Origin: Asticcacaulis sp.
GTDB taxonomy: Bacteria; Pseudomonadota; Alphaproteobacteria; Caulobacterales; Caulobacteraceae
DNA length: 64,000 nucleotides
NCBI RefSeq assembly: GCF_027484505.1
Contig: NZ_JAIXSV010000118.1
Location: forward strand, 1 to 64,000
Direction: 5' to 3'
Part shown: one piece after another, positions 8,669-18,440 of the stretch
Layout of the letters: each line of letters opens with the position of its first letter
How positions within the stretch are numbered: position 1 is the first letter of the stretch
The notes under the pieces: model-generated
Database searches by the model: none
Told to the model about the DNA's origin: nothing
Seen by the model: only the letters and a program-made list of their open reading frames with translations
Position numbers and translations under genes: made by a program

Positions 8669-9865
8669 TTAAATAAACCGGTACAGGAACTCGCCCATGG
8701 TCAGCAGCGCCATGGCCTGACCAAACGGCATCGAGGTCAGCGGAATGTCCTTATATTCCTGAATGGAGTTGAACACCGGGGTGCCGAACGACACCTGAGT
8801 GAGCTCACCCGAACTGTTGATATGGGCGCGCACGGCCTTGGCGGCCTTGATGCCCATGGCTTCATACTCACGCGAGATATAGCCCTTACGCACGGCCTTC
8901 AGGATACCATAGGCAAAGCCCGCCGAGGCCGCAGCTTCTTCGTAAGACGTCTCATCATCAAGGATGGTGCGCCACAGGCCCGACGGGGCCTGAACCTTTG
9001 CAAGGGCTTTGACCTGCGCTTCCAGCGTCTCGATCAGAAACAGGCGGAAGGCGTCGTCCTTCGCCAGGTTGAGAAGCTCGATAAATTCCGGGATCACGAT
9101 GGTGACCCACGAATTGCCACGGCCCCACAGGGCGTTGGCGAAGTTGTGACGGCCGTCAAAGGTCCAGCCGTGGAACCACAGGCCCGTCTTGCGGTCGGTC
9201 AGGTACTTAATATGGATCAGGAACTGACGCTTGGCCTCTTCGACATAGTGCGGGCGGTTAAGCAGCAGGCCGATCTTGGCCAGTGGCACGACCGACATCA
9301 TCAGCGTGTCGTCCCACAGTTGCTGGTTATTGACGCTGTTATAGACGATGTGCTGGAAGCCACCTTCTTCCGTACGCGGAAGATCATTGTAGACCCACTC
9401 CGCCCACACATCGAGATAGGGCAGATAGCGGCGGTCGCCGGTGCGCTCAAACAGGTAGGCCAGCGTCAGGAAGGGGGCGACCGTATTGATATTGCGCGAC
9501 GGCGAGCCTTCCTTGAACCGGTCCTCGAACCAGTTGATCATGATGTCCCAGGCTTTTTTATCGCTGGTCATCTCCCAGACCTTGTACATGCCGTAAAGGC
9601 CGATGCCCTGCGTCCACTCAAAGCCATGCCAGGCCTTAGTGTCGATCACGCGGCCATCGGTCAGACGCAGCAGGAACTCACCCGACGTGTCCTCGATGTG
9701 GATCAGATTGTCGATCAACAGGTCGATGGCCCGACGATAATCGTCACGATCGGCATCCAGCGCCGCCGACTGATGTTGCAGCAGCGGATGGATGTTGAAC
9801 GGATCGGTCGGGGTAAGGACCTGATTGTTCGTATTGACGGGCTTTTTGAGGATCTGAGCGGTCAT
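8669..9865 (-). CDS. GH105 unsaturated rhamnogalacturonyl hydrolase (YteR-like)
   Basis: Hydrolyses the delta-4,5-unsaturated galacturonyl-rhamnose disaccharide left by rhamnogalacturonan lyases, releasing L-rhamnose. The 398-residue protein is an (alpha/alpha)6-barrel type. The segments WHGFEWTQGIGLYGMYKVWE and QLWDDTLMMSV are characteristic of the GH88/GH105 clan, with the Asp of the latter being the likely acid/base. RGNSWV and SAGFAYGILKAVRKG are further family landmarks. No signal peptide is seen, so it acts in the cytoplasm after uptake. It lies 32 bp downstream of the GH43-GH35 gene and upstream of the transporter. Discrimination from GH88 is by similarity recalled, not computed. Confidence 0.87.
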   Translation of the reverse strand: MTAQILKKPVNTNNQVLTPTDPFNIHPLLQHQSAALDADRDDYRRAIDLLIDNLIHIEDTSGEFLLRLTDGRVIDTKAWHGFEWTQGIGLYGMYKVWEMTSDKKAWDIMINWFEDRFKEGSPSRNINTVAPFLTLAYLFERTGDRRYLPYLDVWAEWVYNDLPRTEEGGFQHIVYNSVNNQQLWDDTLMMSVVPLAKIGLLLNRPHYVEEAKRQFLIHIKYLTDRKTGLWFHGWTFDGRHNFANALWGRGNSWVTIVIPEFIELLNLAKDDAFRLFLIETLEAQVKALAKVQAPSGLWRTILDDETSYEEAAASAGFAYGILKAVRKGYISREYEAMGIKAAKAVRAHINSSGELTQVSFGTPVFNSIQEYKDIPLTSMPFGQAMALLTMGEFLYRFI

Positions 9866-9897
9866 GAGAGGGAACTCTTTGGGGAGAGAAGGTACTG

Positions 9898-12800
9898 TTA
9901 GCGTTGCAGTTTATTGGGTGCGGGCATGATGTCGAGGGGGACGCTCGTGCGCGCGGTACGCAGATTAACCAGTTGAACGGGCTCCAGTGCGTTTTCCGGC
10001 TTGCCATCGGTGGTGACGGCCAGAGCGATGGTGTTGTCACCATTGGGGTTTAAGATACCCGGCGGGATGACAAAGGTGCGCTGCGGGCCGATATGGGCGA
10101 TAAACTGCCCCATATTCCAGCCATTGACGAAGATCAGTACACGGTTTTCCCGGTCTGAGCGCGGCTGTGTCGTGTCACCGAAGCTGAGCCCCAGTTGCAC
10201 ATCGTGCCCCTTAGGGAGGTCGAGTTTGAACTGGGTCCGCAGCCAGTAGGTGCCCGCCGCCGGCGGGGCCGCGGTCTGGCTGGTGGCCTCCCAGCCGTCC
10301 TGTTTGCCGGGCAGATACCAGCCTTCGCGCTCGCCGTAGAGGCCACCATTGTTCAGAGGACCGCGGACGAGGTCGGCGATCTGTTCGCCGCCCTTATTGC
10401 CCTGAATGCGCCACTCAATCGGGACGGCGAAACGGCGACCGGCGCGGGTGGTCAGAGACGCGGCGATCAGGCCGCGCGCTTCGCGGTGGGCGTCGTCGGC
10501 CATCAGGTCCCAGTTGTGCGAATTGTTGCGCACCATGACCGAAATCACGTGCTCACCGGGCGTCAGCTTGTCGAGCTTGAACTTCACGCTGTCGGTGGTT
10601 TCGGGGAACTGACGGCCCGTATCGTGTTCGTGCTGGCCGATATATTTGCCATCGACCCACACCTGAATCATACCGGCCCCGCCCGCGCCGTAGAACAGCT
10701 CAAGCTGATCCGCCGTCTGATCGGTGATCCTGACGCGCCCGCGATACCAGACGTCGCCGTGGTGGAAGCCGTAATCGCTCATGCTGAGCGTCGGCTGACC
10801 GCGTTCGGTGGTCGTCCAGGTTTGAGCCGCTGTCGGGCGGTTGTCGGCCTTCACCCACTGGCTGTCGTCAAAGCCGGGCTGCGCTTCGGGGCTGTCCATG
10901 CGGCGCGTCCACGCCACCTGCGCGAGGTCCGGCAGGGTGACCTTTTCCGGGCGCGGCAGGGGCTGGGTGCTGAACAGGCTGCCGTCGTTTTGCGCCGTAA
11001 CGGCGACCGGTTCCCCGTTGAAGGTGACGCTCGCCACCGACTTCGGGCCCCAGATCGTCAGGGCCGATTCCGTCATGGTGTCGCCCAGAAGATCGAGCTT
11101 GCCGCCCGACAGTCTGGCTTCGCGCACCAGTGCCGCCGTCATTTGCAGCACCGGGCCTTCCGCCGTCTCCTGACGCCAGAAAGTGTAGCTGGTCGGCTCA
11201 TCGGCGATCAGCAGAAGCAGCGGCGCACGGCCACCATCGGTGATGCGCAGACGGATCAGACCGTTATGCGTATAGCTGATTTTCAGGTCGCCGGTTTTGG
11301 CATCGTACTTCCACTTGGCTTGACCGGATAGAAGCTCGACCTTCGGCGCTTGCGAGAAGCGCAGCACGGTCTCTCCCGCCTCCCCGACACGGCCATGCAG
11401 CAGCGCGATGTCCTGTTCACCCTTCTGGAAATGCGTCTGGATTTCCGAGTTGGAATAGACAAGGTGCTGACGCTCCATCGCGTATGAGGCCAGCAACATC
11501 TTGGCGTCCTGACCATTGACGCGCACCGGGATGGTGTAGGTGCCGTCCTTGGTCGCCAACTCAAAGGTCGCGCTGTCGTCGGTCAGGGCATCGGACGGAT
11601 TGTGAACCGCAAACAGGACGTGGGTCTTCAGCGTCGGATTGATGTTGTGATAGACCTTGATCCTGTCGTTCGAGGGCTTGAGCACCGGCCCCTTGTCCAT
11701 CTCGGCCAGGACCTGTTCGGCTGCCTGAACAAACATGCCCTGCTGCTTCAGCGCATAGGCCTTTTCGCGCAGGCCCCGATCTTCGGAAATGGCCGCGCCA
11801 TAGTCATAAGAGGTATAAACGACCGGCCCGGCCAGCCACCCCCACGAGGTGCCCCCGAACGTCATATAGACGTTGTGGATGGTGATACGGTTGATCAGGT
11901 TGGTGCCGTAAAAGACGCGCTGATAGCCCTTGCCCTGACGCTTGGCCGTGCATTCATAGGTGCCGTTGGAGCCCCAGTAGTCGAACCAGCCGCCCCCCAG
12001 CTCAGCCGCAAAACCGGGCGTTTTGGGCGAGGACAGCGAACCGATGCGCGGTGGCGTCGTGCCATAGATGCCCCAGTCGGGGGCCTTGTTGGGGCCGGAC
12101 GGATCGGCATGAACGTTACAGGTGCCGCCCGGATAGCCATCAAAGGCATAGATGTCCGTCGGCCCCGGATTGGCCCACGGCGCGGTCGAGTCCTTCGGCG
12201 TCCAGTCGGGCAGACGCCCGGCCGCGTTATGGAAGAAGGGCACGCTGATACCATCGGCGCGGGCTTTTTTGGCCAGATGCTCCATCTGACGCACGTGCTT
12301 GGGCTCGACCTTGCCCAGCTCGTTTTCGAGCTGATAGGCGATGACGTTGCCCGTGCCGTTGGTGATCTGATGCCGCGCGATGATGGCGTTGATCTGCGTC
12401 ATCCACTCATCGGTGGCGGCCAGAAACAGCGGGTCATCTGTGCGGGCTTCGGCGCGCTGACGCAACAGCCAGCCGGGGAAGCCGCCGCCGGTCAGTTCGG
12501 CATTCACATAGGGGCCGGTGCGGGCAATGACGTACATGCCCTCTTCTTCGGCGATTTCGATGGCACGTTCGACATTGCGGATGCCGCTAAAATCATAAAC
12601 GCCCGGTGCCGGCGAGTGGTAGCCCCAGTTGAAGTAGAAGGCGACGCCGTTGAAGCCCGACGCCTTCATCTTTTGCAGCACATCACGCCACAGGGACGGA
12701 TTGGGCAGGCGGAAGGGATGCACTTCGCCCGACCACACCATGATGCGCTTGCCGTCCACCATCAGGGAGTGTTCGTCCCAGGTGACTTTTTTGGGCGGAT

Positions 12801-13803
12801 TTTTGGGCTTGGTGGCTTCGGCCAGAGCCTTCGGGTCTTCGGACAGGACGGTGAAGTGACGCACCACACCCGATACGCCGCCGATTTCTTTTTTCGGCGT
12901 CCAGGTTTTGAAGTTATCGTGGCTGTCGGAATACCAGTAGCGCTTGGTGATATAGTCGTCGAAATAGATGCGCCAGCCGCCATTAGGTAGCTTCACCAGC
13001 GCCTGACCTTCGCGCCAGTCGCCCCAGCCGGCCCAGTCACCCTTTTTCTCGATGGTCCACGGACCGTACAGCGATTTGGCCGTGGCCAGTTCGATAAATT
13101 TGGTCGTCTCGTTCTTGACGAAGGCGGTGTAGCCCTTGTCAGTCGCCACCACGAAGGTGTCGATATAGTTGCCTTGCAGGCCCTGCATGGGCTTGGGCGC
13201 CGACCATTGCGAGAAGTCAGCGTTGGGCTCGATCACATAGGCGCCGAACGGCCCCTTGGTGCCGCCCTTAGACAGGGACACCACGACCTTAAGGGAGCCA
13301 TCTTTGTCGCGGAACCATTCGGGCGCCCAGGTGTTCGTCAGGCCCGGCAGGTCGATCTTGACCTCACGCACCAGTTCCCAGCTTTTCAGGTCTTTCGAGC
13401 GGGTGATGCCGAAATCCGAGCCGTCCCAGTTGGTGGTATAGACGACGTAATAGTAGCCGTCCGAATGGCGGATGATCGACGGGTCGCGCAGCAAACCCTT
13501 CTGCGGCGTATAAACCTCAGAGCCCAGCGTCTTAAACGTCACGCCGTCGGCGGAGGTAAACAGGCTGAGCGTGTTTTGCGAGGTGGCCATGAAGGCCGAC
13601 ATCAGGAAGACGTTTTGCGCTTTGGCGGCGTCACTGATTTGCGCCTGTTTTTGCGCATCGGAGCCCTGCGGAATCCCCAGTTCCTGTGCCGTCGCGCCAA
13701 AGGCCAGCAGGGCACCGGCGGCGGCGATCAGACCGATTTGCGAAACACGCGAAAGAGCTGCCATGCGGAAAAGCTTCCGGCGCAGCGGTTTCTGGTTGGG
13801 CAT
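9898..13803 (-). CDS. GH43-like/GH35 fusion beta-galactosidase, secreted
   Basis: A 1301-residue exported enzyme. Residues 1-40 form a signal peptide (basic start, hydrophobic LIAAAGALLAFG, cut near ATAQ-EL). Residues 60-330 look like a five-bladed beta-propeller of the GH43 type (RDPSIIRHSDGYYYVVYT). A TKPKNPPKK linker leads into a GH35 barrel from about 345: GPYVNAELTGGGFPGW, the acid/base Glu in QLENELG near 494 and the nucleophile Glu in FAAELGGGW near 600. The rest comprises beta-sandwich galactose-binding domains, including a jelly roll near 1060-1110. It likely strips beta-galactose (and perhaps arabinose) side chains from rhamnogalacturonan in the periplasm or outside. Typical GH35 enzymes lack the N-terminal propeller. 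Confidence 0.88.
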   Translation of the reverse strand: MPNQKPLRRKLFRMAALSRVSQIGLIAAAGALLAFGATAQELGIPQGSDAQKQAQISDAAKAQNVFLMSAFMATSQNTLSLFTSADGVTFKTLGSEVYTPQKGLLRDPSIIRHSDGYYYVVYTTNWDGSDFGITRSKDLKSWELVREVKIDLPGLTNTWAPEWFRDKDGSLKVVVSLSKGGTKGPFGAYVIEPNADFSQWSAPKPMQGLQGNYIDTFVVATDKGYTAFVKNETTKFIELATAKSLYGPWTIEKKGDWAGWGDWREGQALVKLPNGGWRIYFDDYITKRYWYSDSHDNFKTWTPKKEIGGVSGVVRHFTVLSEDPKALAEATKPKNPPKKVTWDEHSLMVDGKRIMVWSGEVHPFRLPNPSLWRDVLQKMKASGFNGVAFYFNWGYHSPAPGVYDFSGIRNVERAIEIAEEEGMYVIARTGPYVNAELTGGGFPGWLLRQRAEARTDDPLFLAATDEWMTQINAIIARHQITNGTGNVIAYQLENELGKVEPKHVRQMEHLAKKARADGISVPFFHNAAGRLPDWTPKDSTAPWANPGPTDIYAFDGYPGGTCNVHADPSGPNKAPDWGIYGTTPPRIGSLSSPKTPGFAAELGGGWFDYWGSNGTYECTAKRQGKGYQRVFYGTNLINRITIHNVYMTFGGTSWGWLAGPVVYTSYDYGAAISEDRGLREKAYALKQQGMFVQAAEQVLAEMDKGPVLKPSNDRIKVYHNINPTLKTHVLFAVHNPSDALTDDSATFELATKDGTYTIPVRVNGQDAKMLLASYAMERQHLVYSNSEIQTHFQKGEQDIALLHGRVGEAGETVLRFSQAPKVELLSGQAKWKYDAKTGDLKISYTHNGLIRLRITDGGRAPLLLLIADEPTSYTFWRQETAEGPVLQMTAALVREARLSGGKLDLLGDTMTESALTIWGPKSVASVTFNGEPVAVTAQNDGSLFSTQPLPRPEKVTLPDLAQVAWTRRMDSPEAQPGFDDSQWVKADNRPTAAQTWTTTERGQPTLSMSDYGFHHGDVWYRGRVRITDQTADQLELFYGAGGAGMIQVWVDGKYIGQHEHDTGRQFPETTDSVKFKLDKLTPGEHVISVMVRNNSHNWDLMADDAHREARGLIAASLTTRAGRRFAVPIEWRIQGNKGGEQIADLVRGPLNNGGLYGEREGWYLPGKQDGWEATSQTAAPPAAGTYWLRTQFKLDLPKGHDVQLGLSFGDTTQPRSDRENRVLIFVNGWNMGQFIAHIGPQRTFVIPPGILNPNGDNTIALAVTTDGKPENALEPVQLVNLRTARTSVPLDIMPAPNKLQR

Positions 13804-13976
13804 CGGGGGTCCTCTTTTGGGGTTCCTCTGAGACAGCGCCGTGGCCGGGATCTTCAGATCGGCGGGTCTTGGACGCCCGCGCAGCGACGGCCAGCGGCGG
13901 CTGGTGCGTTAAGATGACATTGACGACGGGCCATATCAATGAAAAAATATCACAAACGAGCACATAAAGGCCAATT

Positions 13977-15344
13977 ATGATCAGAAAAAACGCCATTATG
14001 ATCAAAACCAATCAGGGAAATGAGACTCGCTTGCGGACGGGCGGGCTTGTTTTGACGCTTGCCCTGACACTTGCCCTAACGTGGGGCGGAACCTCCGTCA
14101 TGGCCCAAACCGCAGCTTCGGAAGCCTCCGTGACGACCCTGCCTCAGCGTTTCCTGTTCGATCCCGCCCTGAAAGCCGATGCGACGGCCGTGCGGGTAAC
14201 CCCCGACATGACCTATGACGCAACCCGCGGCTATGGCTTTACCAATACACGCGATGGAAACGAGGTCGCGCTGGCCGTGAAGGCGGCTCCGGGTGATTAC
14301 CGCGTGCGCGTGACGCTGGGGGCGAAAAAGGCAGAAAGCCGCACCTCGATCTGGGCCGAAGACCGTCGCCTGATGCTGGCCCCGGTAGCGCTGAAAAAGG
14401 GTGAGACGAAGACGGTTGAGTTTATTGTCAATGTGCGCGACGCCTCAGTCGTCACCTCTGAGCAGGACGCCAAGGGCAAGGCCCCGCGCGTCGGTCTGCG
14501 CGGCGACGAAGACATCAGCCGCACCTGGGATGACAGGTTGACGATTGCGTTTTCAGGCCCCTCACCCGCCGTGCAAAGCGTAGAGATCGCGCCCATCAAG
14601 GCCCGCCGCATCCTGATTGCCGGAGACTCCACCGTCACCGATCAGGCCGGCACGGACTACGCCTCGTGGGGGCAGATGCTGCCGCGCTTTTTAGCCAACG
14701 ACGTCTCCGTGGCCAATCACGCGCGTTCCGGCGAGACGATGAAGTCGTTTGTCACCTCCCTGCGCTGGGACAAGCTCTTGAGCGATCTGCGCGCGGGCGA
14801 TGTGGTGCTGATGCAGTTTGGCCATAATGATCAGAAGAAGCAGTGGCCGCGCACCTATGTCGATGCCGAGCGCTCATACCCGGCGTGGCTGAAGGCCTTT
14901 GCGACGGATGCGCAGACGCGCGGGGCGAAGGTGGTGCTGATTTCACCCGTGTCGCGCCGCTCGTTTGAAAACGGTAAGATCACCAACACGCTGGCGGGGT
15001 ATGACGACGCCGTGCGGAAAGTCGCCGCAGAGCTGAACGTGCCGTTTATCGACCTGACGGCGAAGACGAAGATGCTGTATGAGGCGCTGGGGCCGCAGGT
15101 CAGCCCGCTGGCCTTTGGCAATAACGGGCAGGACAAGACCCACCACAATGCCTATGGCGCCTATCAGATCGCCAACTACGTGGCGCAGGTGATCACCGAT
15201 CCGCAAAGCGGGCTGGACCTCAAGGCCGCGCCCGATTTCACCGCCTTCGATCCGGCCCATCCGGCCGATCCGAAACACTATGACCTCACCCCCGCCGACT
15301 GGCCCGTCATGCGCGAGGCCCCGGCAAAGATTTCAGGGAACTAA
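13977..15344 (+). CDS. Rhamnogalacturonan acetylesterase (CE12, SGNH hydrolase), secreted
   Basis: Removes acetyl groups from galacturonate residues of rhamnogalacturonan. A signal peptide with a tandem LALTLALT core ends at VMAQ. Residues about 50-205 form an accessory beta-sandwich, probably galactose-binding-like. The SGNH domain follows: block [13 protein letters not shown] (catalytic Ser), Gly block near SGETMKSF, block III FGHNDQ, and block [11 protein letters not shown] with the catalytic Asp/His. The 455-residue length reflects the extra domain. It is transcribed divergently from the GH43-GH35 gene and is followed after 5 bp by rhaM. The ATG at 13977, preceded by AAAGG, is preferred over an in-frame ATG at 13998. 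Confidence 0.88.
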   Translation: MIRKNAIMIKTNQGNETRLRTGGLVLTLALTLALTWGGTSVMAQTAASEASVTTLPQRFLFDPALKADATAVRVTPDMTYDATRGYGFTNTRDGNEVALAVKAAPGDYRVRVTLGAKKAESRTSIWAEDRRLMLAPVALKKGETKTVEFIVNVRDASVVTSEQDAKGKAPRVGLRGDEDISRTWDDRLTIAFSGPSPAVQSVEIAPIKARRILIAGDSTVTDQAGTDYASWGQMLPRFLANDVSVANHARSGETMKSFVTSLRWDKLLSDLRAGDVVLMQFGHNDQKKQWPRTYVDAERSYPAWLKAFATDAQTRGAKVVLISPVSRRSFENGKITNTLAGYDDAVRKVAAELNVPFIDLTAKTKMLYEALGPQVSPLAFGNNGQDKTHHNAYGAYQIANYVAQVITDPQSGLDLKAAPDFTAFDPAHPADPKHYDLTPADWPVMREAPAKISGN

Positions 15345-15349
15345 ACCTT

Positions 15350-15667
15350 ATGACCCAGATTCACGCCTTCAAAATGCAGCTCAAGCCGGGCTTTGAGGCC
15401 GAATACCAGAAGCGCCACGATGAGATCTGGCCCGAACTGTCGGACCTTTTGCACGAAGCCGGAGTGTCGGACTATTCGATCTTCCTTGATCCGGAAACCC
15501 TGACCCTGTTTGGCGTCCTGCGCCGCACGGACAACCACACCATGGCCGACCTGCCCGCTCATCCGGTGATGAAAAAATGGTGGGCCTATATGGCCGACAT
15601 CATGGATTCAAACCCCGACAATTCGCCGGTGGCGAAGGATTTGAAGCCGGTCTTCTATATGGCCTGA
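15350..15667 (+). CDS. rhaM: L-rhamnose mutarotase
   Basis: Interconverts alpha- and beta-L-rhamnopyranose so that the isomerase receives its preferred anomer. The 105-residue length and the ferredoxin-like alpha/beta fold are those of RhaM. Characteristic stretches are [22 protein letters not shown], with the catalytic His, and [14 protein letters not shown]. It starts 5 bp after the acetylesterase stop, so the two are cotranscribed, linking polymer deacetylation with rhamnose use. Confidence 0.93.
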   Translation: MTQIHAFKMQLKPGFEAEYQKRHDEIWPELSDLLHEAGVSDYSIFLDPETLTLFGVLRRTDNHTMADLPAHPVMKKWWAYMADIMDSNPDNSPVAKDLKPVFYMA

Positions 15668-15695
15668 GGTAAGGCCTTTCCCCGAACCGACACCC

Positions 15696-15736
15696 ATCCT
15701 TGTAAATCTACCGACGGCTGGTAGATTTACAAGGAT
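15696..15736. repeat. Perfect 17-bp inverted repeat between rhaM and the AbiE pair
   Basis: The arms atccttgtaaatctacc and its exact reverse complement are separated by seven bases. The stem is AT-rich and no T-run follows, so it is not a typical intrinsic terminator. It lies at the edge of the AbiE-like pair and may be an end, target or operator of that module. Confidence 0.8.
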
Positions 15737-15840
15737 AACAGGTCTGCGATGATTGGGAAATTGCGCGTCGCTTGTCGTCTATCCGCACCTAGGCCACTTG
15801 CAGGCTGAACGCGGATGACCCGCCTTGGGCGTGGGCGAAT

Positions 15841-16701
15841 TCAGGATAGATGGAAATTTTGATGTAGTTTTTGAGCGCGCACGTGAAAGAACCTCGCGCT
15901 CCACAGATCAAGGCTTTTGGCTTCGGAGGGGCGCAAAAAGCGCCTGACATCGTCTACGGCATCAGACCAGTCAATCGCATCGATCCTGTTCGTCAGCGCG
16001 CCATGCACCCAGTCCCTATCGGCCTCAAGGTCCGTCTGGCCCGCCCACGGGCCTTTTTGCCGCAGCGCCGCTGACAGAAGCTTCAGGTTCGGCCCAACAC
16101 CTCTGGCTACGTACCAGGAGAAGTCAAACCAGTCGCGGCCTTTCACATAGGGCCGGCAAAGAAGCGCATGGATTTTCAGAGCAAAGTTCGACGAAAGGTC
16201 CTGGTGGCGGACTTCATAATCGGTTGGAAAATCGAGATAGGTTGTGTCCTCACCCGAACCCTCAGGCGGGTTTGTGTCAATTTCCAGTTTGATCTTAATG
16301 GTCTTTTGCCGCCCATCGGCAAAGCGCAGGTCAAGCTGTCGGGCGATTGCGCTATCTTTCAGGACGGCCTCACGAATGACACTGTCCATGCGTTCTTTTG
16401 ATACCACCTCAAGCTGGAGACCAAACTGATCGAAGACCTCTAACAGAGTTTTCAAATAGGGTTGGAGGTCAAAGTCCGGGTCGGGCGTGCGCAGGATAAA
16501 ATCAAGATCTTCAGAGAAGCGGGGTAGACCGTGGAGAATGCGCAGGCACGTTCCGCCTTGAAACAAGGACGCCTCAAAAAAGTCCGCGCGCCAGAGCGCA
16601 TGTAAGGCGATCTCCTGAAGGATTTCCTTGAGGGCGTTTTCTGTCTCAAGGGTATTGCCCGCGTTGTATTGGTTCAGTTTTTGTCGAATAATGTCGATCA
16701 T
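15841..16701 (-). CDS. AbiEii/AbiGii-family nucleotidyltransferase toxin
   Basis: A 286-residue DUF1814-type nucleotidyltransferase. The polymerase-beta-like motif is complete: GG at 49-50, then SEDLD with Ser63, Asp65 and Asp67. The third acidic motif KIKLEID and the conserved LKIHALLCRPYVKGRDWFDFSWY also match the family. AbiEii toxins are the effector half of type IV abortive-infection/toxin-antitoxin systems, and relatives add nucleotides to tRNA acceptor ends. The gene overlaps the upstream AbiEi-like gene by 4 bp (ATGA coupling). It sits inside a sugar-catabolic locus and was probably acquired by transfer. Confidence 0.88.
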   Translation of the reverse strand: MIDIIRQKLNQYNAGNTLETENALKEILQEIALHALWRADFFEASLFQGGTCLRILHGLPRFSEDLDFILRTPDPDFDLQPYLKTLLEVFDQFGLQLEVVSKERMDSVIREAVLKDSAIARQLDLRFADGRQKTIKIKLEIDTNPPEGSGEDTTYLDFPTDYEVRHQDLSSNFALKIHALLCRPYVKGRDWFDFSWYVARGVGPNLKLLSAALRQKGPWAGQTDLEADRDWVHGALTNRIDAIDWSDAVDDVRRFLRPSEAKSLDLWSARFFHVRAQKLHQNFHLS

Positions 16702-17402
16702 CGCGCCAGCTCCCTATGTTGGGCAAGGGCGTCATAGAGCCTGTTTGCGAATGCCCTGGCGGCTGTGTGCTTATAAACGTCGCACAACCGTTGGAATGTT
16801 TGAGGATCGAGCCCGGACATCTGTTCGATATCCACCCTCAGACCCTCGGTGATCCACGACACCCCCTGCCACCTGATTTTGCGGTAGGCCACGATATCCA
16901 TCAGGGCGCGCAGAGGGGACGCAATCAGAGCCGTCGCGTCATTAAGACGATGGCGTTCTACACCAACCAGAAATTGGTAGGGTTGCAGGGCCAACGGTAA
17001 AAAGGTGAAGGCTCCGAAGGTCTCTGTCTCATAGTCGATGGACTTGCGTCCGGGGGTCACTGAGGCGGTTTGACGCACGGCCTCTGGAATCCAGCCGTGA
17101 AAGGACAGAGCGCTTTCGAAGGAAACGTAACTGCCCGGATGAAGCGCCTGCGCCACGACGTAAGGGTGTAGTGGTGTTGATCGGAGATGAGCTGGCAGAG
17201 CATAGAGCCCGCGCTTGATACGCAAAAGATTTCGGCTTTTAAGCGCTCGGTTCACTATGCCGTAGCGCCGTGCCGCGCTACCGCCGATCGCATCCGCAAG
17301 CTGGCGCTCGGTTAAGACCCGATCCGTATATCCATGTAACCTGAGTGTATCCTGCAAGCCGACCATAAAATTCTCAATACTTCCAAAAAGTGAAAGTTTC
17401 AA
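16698..17402 (-). CDS. AbiEi-family antitoxin/transcriptional regulator
   Basis: A 234-residue AbiEi-type protein. Residues 20-85 resemble the N-terminal winged helix (LTERQLADAIGG...YGIVNRALKSRNLLRIKRGLYALP), and the C-terminal AbiEi domain includes PYVVAQALHPGSYVSFESALSFHGWIPE in shorter form. In characterised systems this protein binds operator repeats upstream of its own operon and counteracts the AbiEii toxin. It precedes and overlaps the toxin gene by 4 bp. The 5' end could also begin at an internal Met (MVGLQD), giving a protein 12 residues shorter. Confidence 0.83.
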   Translation of the reverse strand: MKLSLFGSIENFMVGLQDTLRLHGYTDRVLTERQLADAIGGSAARRYGIVNRALKSRNLLRIKRGLYALPAHLRSTPLHPYVVAQALHPGSYVSFESALSFHGWIPEAVRQTASVTPGRKSIDYETETFGAFTFLPLALQPYQFLVGVERHRLNDATALIASPLRALMDIVAYRKIRWQGVSWITEGLRVDIEQMSGLDPQTFQRLCDVYKHTAARAFANRLYDALAQHRELAR

Positions 17403-17454
17403 GAATTTTCACAGGCGCGCTATGCCCACCCCAATCTTGAGCGATTTGCCGACC

Positions 17455-18303
17455 TCAGACGACTTCCGAGGCCTTGCGGTCTTCGGCGGTGACCTGAGCG
17501 ATGCGCACCTCGATACCGGCGTGCTCCAGCCATTCGCGGGCGGCGTCGGTCAGGCCTTCGTCAGTGATCACCACGTCAATCGCCGTCAGGGGACAGACCG
17601 ACAGCGAGGCCGGGGCGTCGATCTTTGACGAGTCGGCCAGCACGATCACCTGATCGGCGCGCTCCATCAGACGGCGCTCGGACTGCACCAGCAGGGTGTC
17701 CGACTGCATCAGGCCGTTGCGCGTCAGGGCCTGACAGCCAATGAACATCTTGGCCGCCGAGAAATTCTGCAACATCCCGTCGTCATACGGGTTGAGGATG
17801 ATGCGCTGTTCACGGAACAATTCGCCGCCCGGCAGGGTGACCTTCACCTTCGAGCGATCGAGCAGGCATTGCAGGATGGGGATCGAGGTGGTGAGCACGT
17901 GATAGGGCTCATTGGCCATCATATTGGCCAGGGTGTAGGTGGTCGAACCGCCGTCGATAATCATCGAAATGCCGGGCTTCAGGAAGTCGAGCGCGGCGCG
18001 GGCAATGGCGCGTTTGACCGGCGCATTGACGATGGTCGAGGCCAGAAAGCTCGATTGCCCGATCAGGCTGTCGGTCTGAAACTCCGGCGTCTTGGGTTCG
18101 GCCTTGGCCGTGAAGTGCTTGCCTTCAATGCGCATGGCCCCGCCGCGCACGCGCAGCAGATGCCCCAGTTCGTGCAACTCATTGAGGTCGCGGCGAATGG
18201 TCGCCGGTGACACGCCCAGACGCGCCGTCAGCTCATCGACCGAGGTCACGCGGTCCGGATTGAGTTCGTCGATGATCAGCTTCCAGCGATCCTGAAGGTG
18301 CAT
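17455..18303 (-). CDS. DeoR-family transcriptional regulator (probable rhamnose regulator)
   Basis: A 282-residue DeoR-type repressor. The N-terminal helix-turn-helix (VTSVDELTARLGVSPATIRRDLNELHELGHLLRVRGGA) spans residues 19-57 and the C-terminal DeoR sensor domain contains IDGGSTTYTLANMM and ADSSKI. DeoR proteins sense phosphorylated sugars. It is encoded 137 bp downstream of the rhamnulokinase gene on the same strand and near rhaI, so control of rhamnose genes by rhamnulose-1-phosphate or similar is likely, as with RhaR of rhizobia. That assignment rests on context. Confidence 0.87.
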   Translation of the reverse strand: MHLQDRWKLIIDELNPDRVTSVDELTARLGVSPATIRRDLNELHELGHLLRVRGGAMRIEGKHFTAKAEPKTPEFQTDSLIGQSSFLASTIVNAPVKRAIARAALDFLKPGISMIIDGGSTTYTLANMMANEPYHVLTTSIPILQCLLDRSKVKVTLPGGELFREQRIILNPYDDGMLQNFSAAKMFIGCQALTRNGLMQSDTLLVQSERRLMERADQVIVLADSSKIDAPASLSVCPLTAIDVVITDEGLTDAAREWLEHAGIEVRIAQVTAEDRKASEVV

Positions 18304-18440
18304 ATGGCCCGCCCTGCGTTTCTGTTTCCCGACCTTATACGCGCGGCCGGCTCCGGTCCTACGCGATTGATGATCGAATGTGATTGATTCTTATAGGGCG
18401 CATTCCACATGGTGGGAAGCACCTTTTTTGGGTAGTCGCT

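Noticed and set aside
13974-14004. Direct repeat attatgatca across two start codons of the acetylesterase gene
   Set aside because: Both copies coincide with Met-Ile codons in the same frame ([10 protein letters not shown]), so the repeat may be only coding. No second arm or operator symmetry was found.
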